Source: an uncultured Bacteroidales bacterium
GTDB lineage: Bacteria; Bacteroidota; Bacteroidia; Bacteroidales; Muribaculaceae
Direction of reading: 5' to 3'
DNA length: 8,657 nt
Assembly: GCA_900554345.1 (NCBI GenBank)
Contig: USHH01000082.1
Coordinates: forward strand, 1-8,657
Within the stretch, counting starts at the first letter, position 1. The number at the start of each line of letters is the position of its first letter. Shown here one piece after another: positions 7,621-8,657 of the stretch. Under the pieces are notes generated by a model. It saw nothing but the letters and a program-made list of their open reading frames with translations. It made no database searches and was not told the DNA's origin. The position numbers were made by a program, and so were the translations under genes.

Positions 7621-8634
7621 ATGAAAAAATCATATATCTGCCTCATGGCCGCAGCGCTCGCCGTGACTTCGGTGAGCTGCAACAGCGACGACCCGTCGGA
7701 CGCATGCTCAAAGCATGTGTATGCCGAGGGAGAGGCCCCCTATCTCCGCTCGAGCGAGCAGGCCACCGTCACACTCAACATGGAGTTCCAGATGGTCAGG
7801 ATCGACCAGCCGCAGTATATCAACCTCAAGGACTACGCGGCCTACTTCCACAAAAACATGAACATGACGGTCGACGAGGCCATCGCCGGGCTTGACAACG
7901 GCTCCGTGGTGCTCTACACCATCAACGCCTCCCGCCAGCGCTGGGACCTCACTCCCGGAAATTACGGCGAATACGGCTGGTATTACGCCGCCAACGGCAT
8001 CAGCGGCGCCGACGACGCCCTCTTCACGATGAACTTCGACAAGGAGACAAAGCTTGTGGAGGTAAAGGCCGTGGGTGTGCCTGACGTCGGCTCCATGTCT
8101 TCGATAGATTTCGGCTTCGCAATAAAGGAAAACGGCGCCTTTGACCGTTATGTGCGCTTCACGGCGCGTGCCTCCGTCACCGATCCGAGCAAGGTGGTGA
8201 TCTCCGCCAACATCCCCGGCGAGGGTTACGGCGCCTACGGCATCCGCTTCAAGGACTACGACGAGTCGTTCCAGCTCGCCATGGGCATGACTGCCGACGA
8301 GTTCATAAAGGCTCTCGAGAGCGACCAGATCGTGATGTGGCTCGTAGACGCCGACGGCAACCGCGTGACCACCGCCGATGGGGGACATCCCGACTATACG
8401 TCAAACGGCTACGGCTACTGGCTCGACAGCAATGGCAATATAACGCCTTGGCTGCCTACAAGCTATCCGGACAACATGATGTTTCTCGAATACGTCGGCA
8501 ATGGCATCTATAACATCGGCAACTGTGAGACAGTAACGCCTGCCGGCACACAGATTACCGTGAGATTCGATTTCGTATCCATCGATGACCCGACCTGCTT
8601 CCTGCAGTTTATCGTAGCAGTGACATTCGACTGA
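7621..8634 (+). CDS. DUF4859-like lipoprotein with two internal repeats; candidate surface glycan-binding protein
   Basis: This 337-residue lipoprotein lies 34 bases after the SusD gene, the position of SusE/SusF-type surface glycan-binding proteins. The signal peptide ends at Cys20 (TSVSC), and the acidic run that follows (CNSDDPSD) suggests export to the cell surface. The rest is two copies of a roughly 140-residue unit, about 48-186 and 191-336. They align through MNMTVDEAIAGL (80-91) with MGMTADEFIKAL (221-232), YGWYYAANG (118-126) with YGYWLDSNG (264-272), and a closing beta strand, YVRFTARASV, with LQFIVAVTF. The Trp/Tyr-Gly-Asn pattern resembles DUF4859 domains found in Bacteroidota PULs, but this assignment is from memory and the domain has no proven function that I know of. 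Glycan binding is inferred from context. Codons in the last 250 bases are noticeably less GC-rich than upstream. Confidence 0.85.
   Translation: MKKSYICLMAAALAVTSVSCNSDDPSDACSKHVYAEGEAPYLRSSEQATVTLNMEFQMVRIDQPQYINLKDYAAYFHKNMNMTVDEAIAGLDNGSVVLYTINASRQRWDLTPGNYGEYGWYYAANGISGADDALFTMNFDKETKLVEVKAVGVPDVGSMSSIDFGFAIKENGAFDRYVRFTARASVTDPSKVVISANIPGEGYGAYGIRFKDYDESFQLAMGMTADEFIKALESDQIVMWLVDADGNRVTTADGGHPDYTSNGYGYWLDSNGNITPWLPTSYPDNMMFLEYVGNGIYNIGNCETVTPAGTQITVRFDFVSIDDPTCFLQFIVAVTFD
7858..8629 (+). repeat. Protein-level tandem duplication inside the DUF4859-like gene
   Basis: Clear alignment begins at codon 80 (base 7858) for copy one and codon 221 (base 8281) for copy two, an offset of 141 codons that is kept for about 35 residues and then grows by about five at the YGWYY/YGYWL motif. 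The shared pattern is Met-x-Met-Thr-x-Asp-Glu-x-Ile-x-x-Leu, then a beta strand, then Tyr-Gly-(Trp/Tyr)-(Tyr/Trp), then a terminal strand pair. The DNA has diverged well beyond recognisable identity, so the duplication is old. Full units probably start earlier, near codons 48 and 191. Confidence 0.7.
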
Positions 8635-8657
8635 TTTCAACGTGGAGCCGCGGCTGC

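Noticed and set aside
8646..8655. Palindrome AGCCGCGGCT after the last gene, possible terminator stem
   Set aside because: The window ends two bases later, so no loop or T-run can be seen; a 10-base GC palindrome alone is weak evidence.
1..8657. CRISPR array, tRNA/rRNA genes, insertion sequences, phage or defence genes
   Set aside because: No spaced direct repeats, RNA-gene motifs, transposase or integrase motifs, or terminal inverted repeats with target duplications were seen.

Overview
The window looks like a polysaccharide utilization locus (PUL) from a GC-rich member of the Bacteroidales. The evidence is an adjacent SusC-like TonB-dependent transporter and SusD-like lipoprotein, lipoproteins with acidic residues just after the lipidated cysteine, Bacteroidota-type -7 boxes (TAnnTTTG), no Shine-Dalgarno sequences before the starts, and AT-rich spacers between GC-rich genes with mostly G/C-ending codons. 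A gut lineage such as Muribaculaceae would fit, but that placement is inference from style and composition and cannot be fixed here.

Layout. Bases 1-78 hold the first 26 codons of a minus-strand gene for a secreted protein that runs off the left edge. Bases 79-369 are a divergent, mostly AT-rich regulatory spacer. It has candidate promoters facing both ways, an inverted repeat built around them, and a small GC-rich segment with hairpin potential. Four genes then follow on the plus strand, with gaps of 50, 12 and 34 bases: a secreted GH127/GH146-type beta-L-arabinofuranosidase with an extra C-terminal beta-sandwich (370-2820), a SusC-like transporter (2871-5906), a SusD-like glycan-binding lipoprotein (5919-7586), and a two-repeat DUF4859-like lipoprotein (7621-8634). 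The last 23 bases hold nothing that can be called. The tight spacing, common strand and lack of an internal terminator suggest one transcript.

How the genes may work together (inference). The DUF4859-like lipoprotein and the SusD-like protein would capture an arabinose-containing glycan or glycopeptide at the cell surface. The SusC-like protein would import it using TonB energy, and the signal-peptide-bearing GH127-type enzyme would remove beta-linked L-arabinofuranose in the periplasm. No regulator (hybrid two-component, SusR, or ECF sigma/anti-sigma) and no second glycoside hydrolase lies in the window. More of the locus, possibly including the divergent gene, is therefore expected outside it.

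The organisation is a recognised PUL type. The parts that deserve a second look are the duplicated surface lipoprotein in the SusE/SGBP position and the symmetrical divergent control region.
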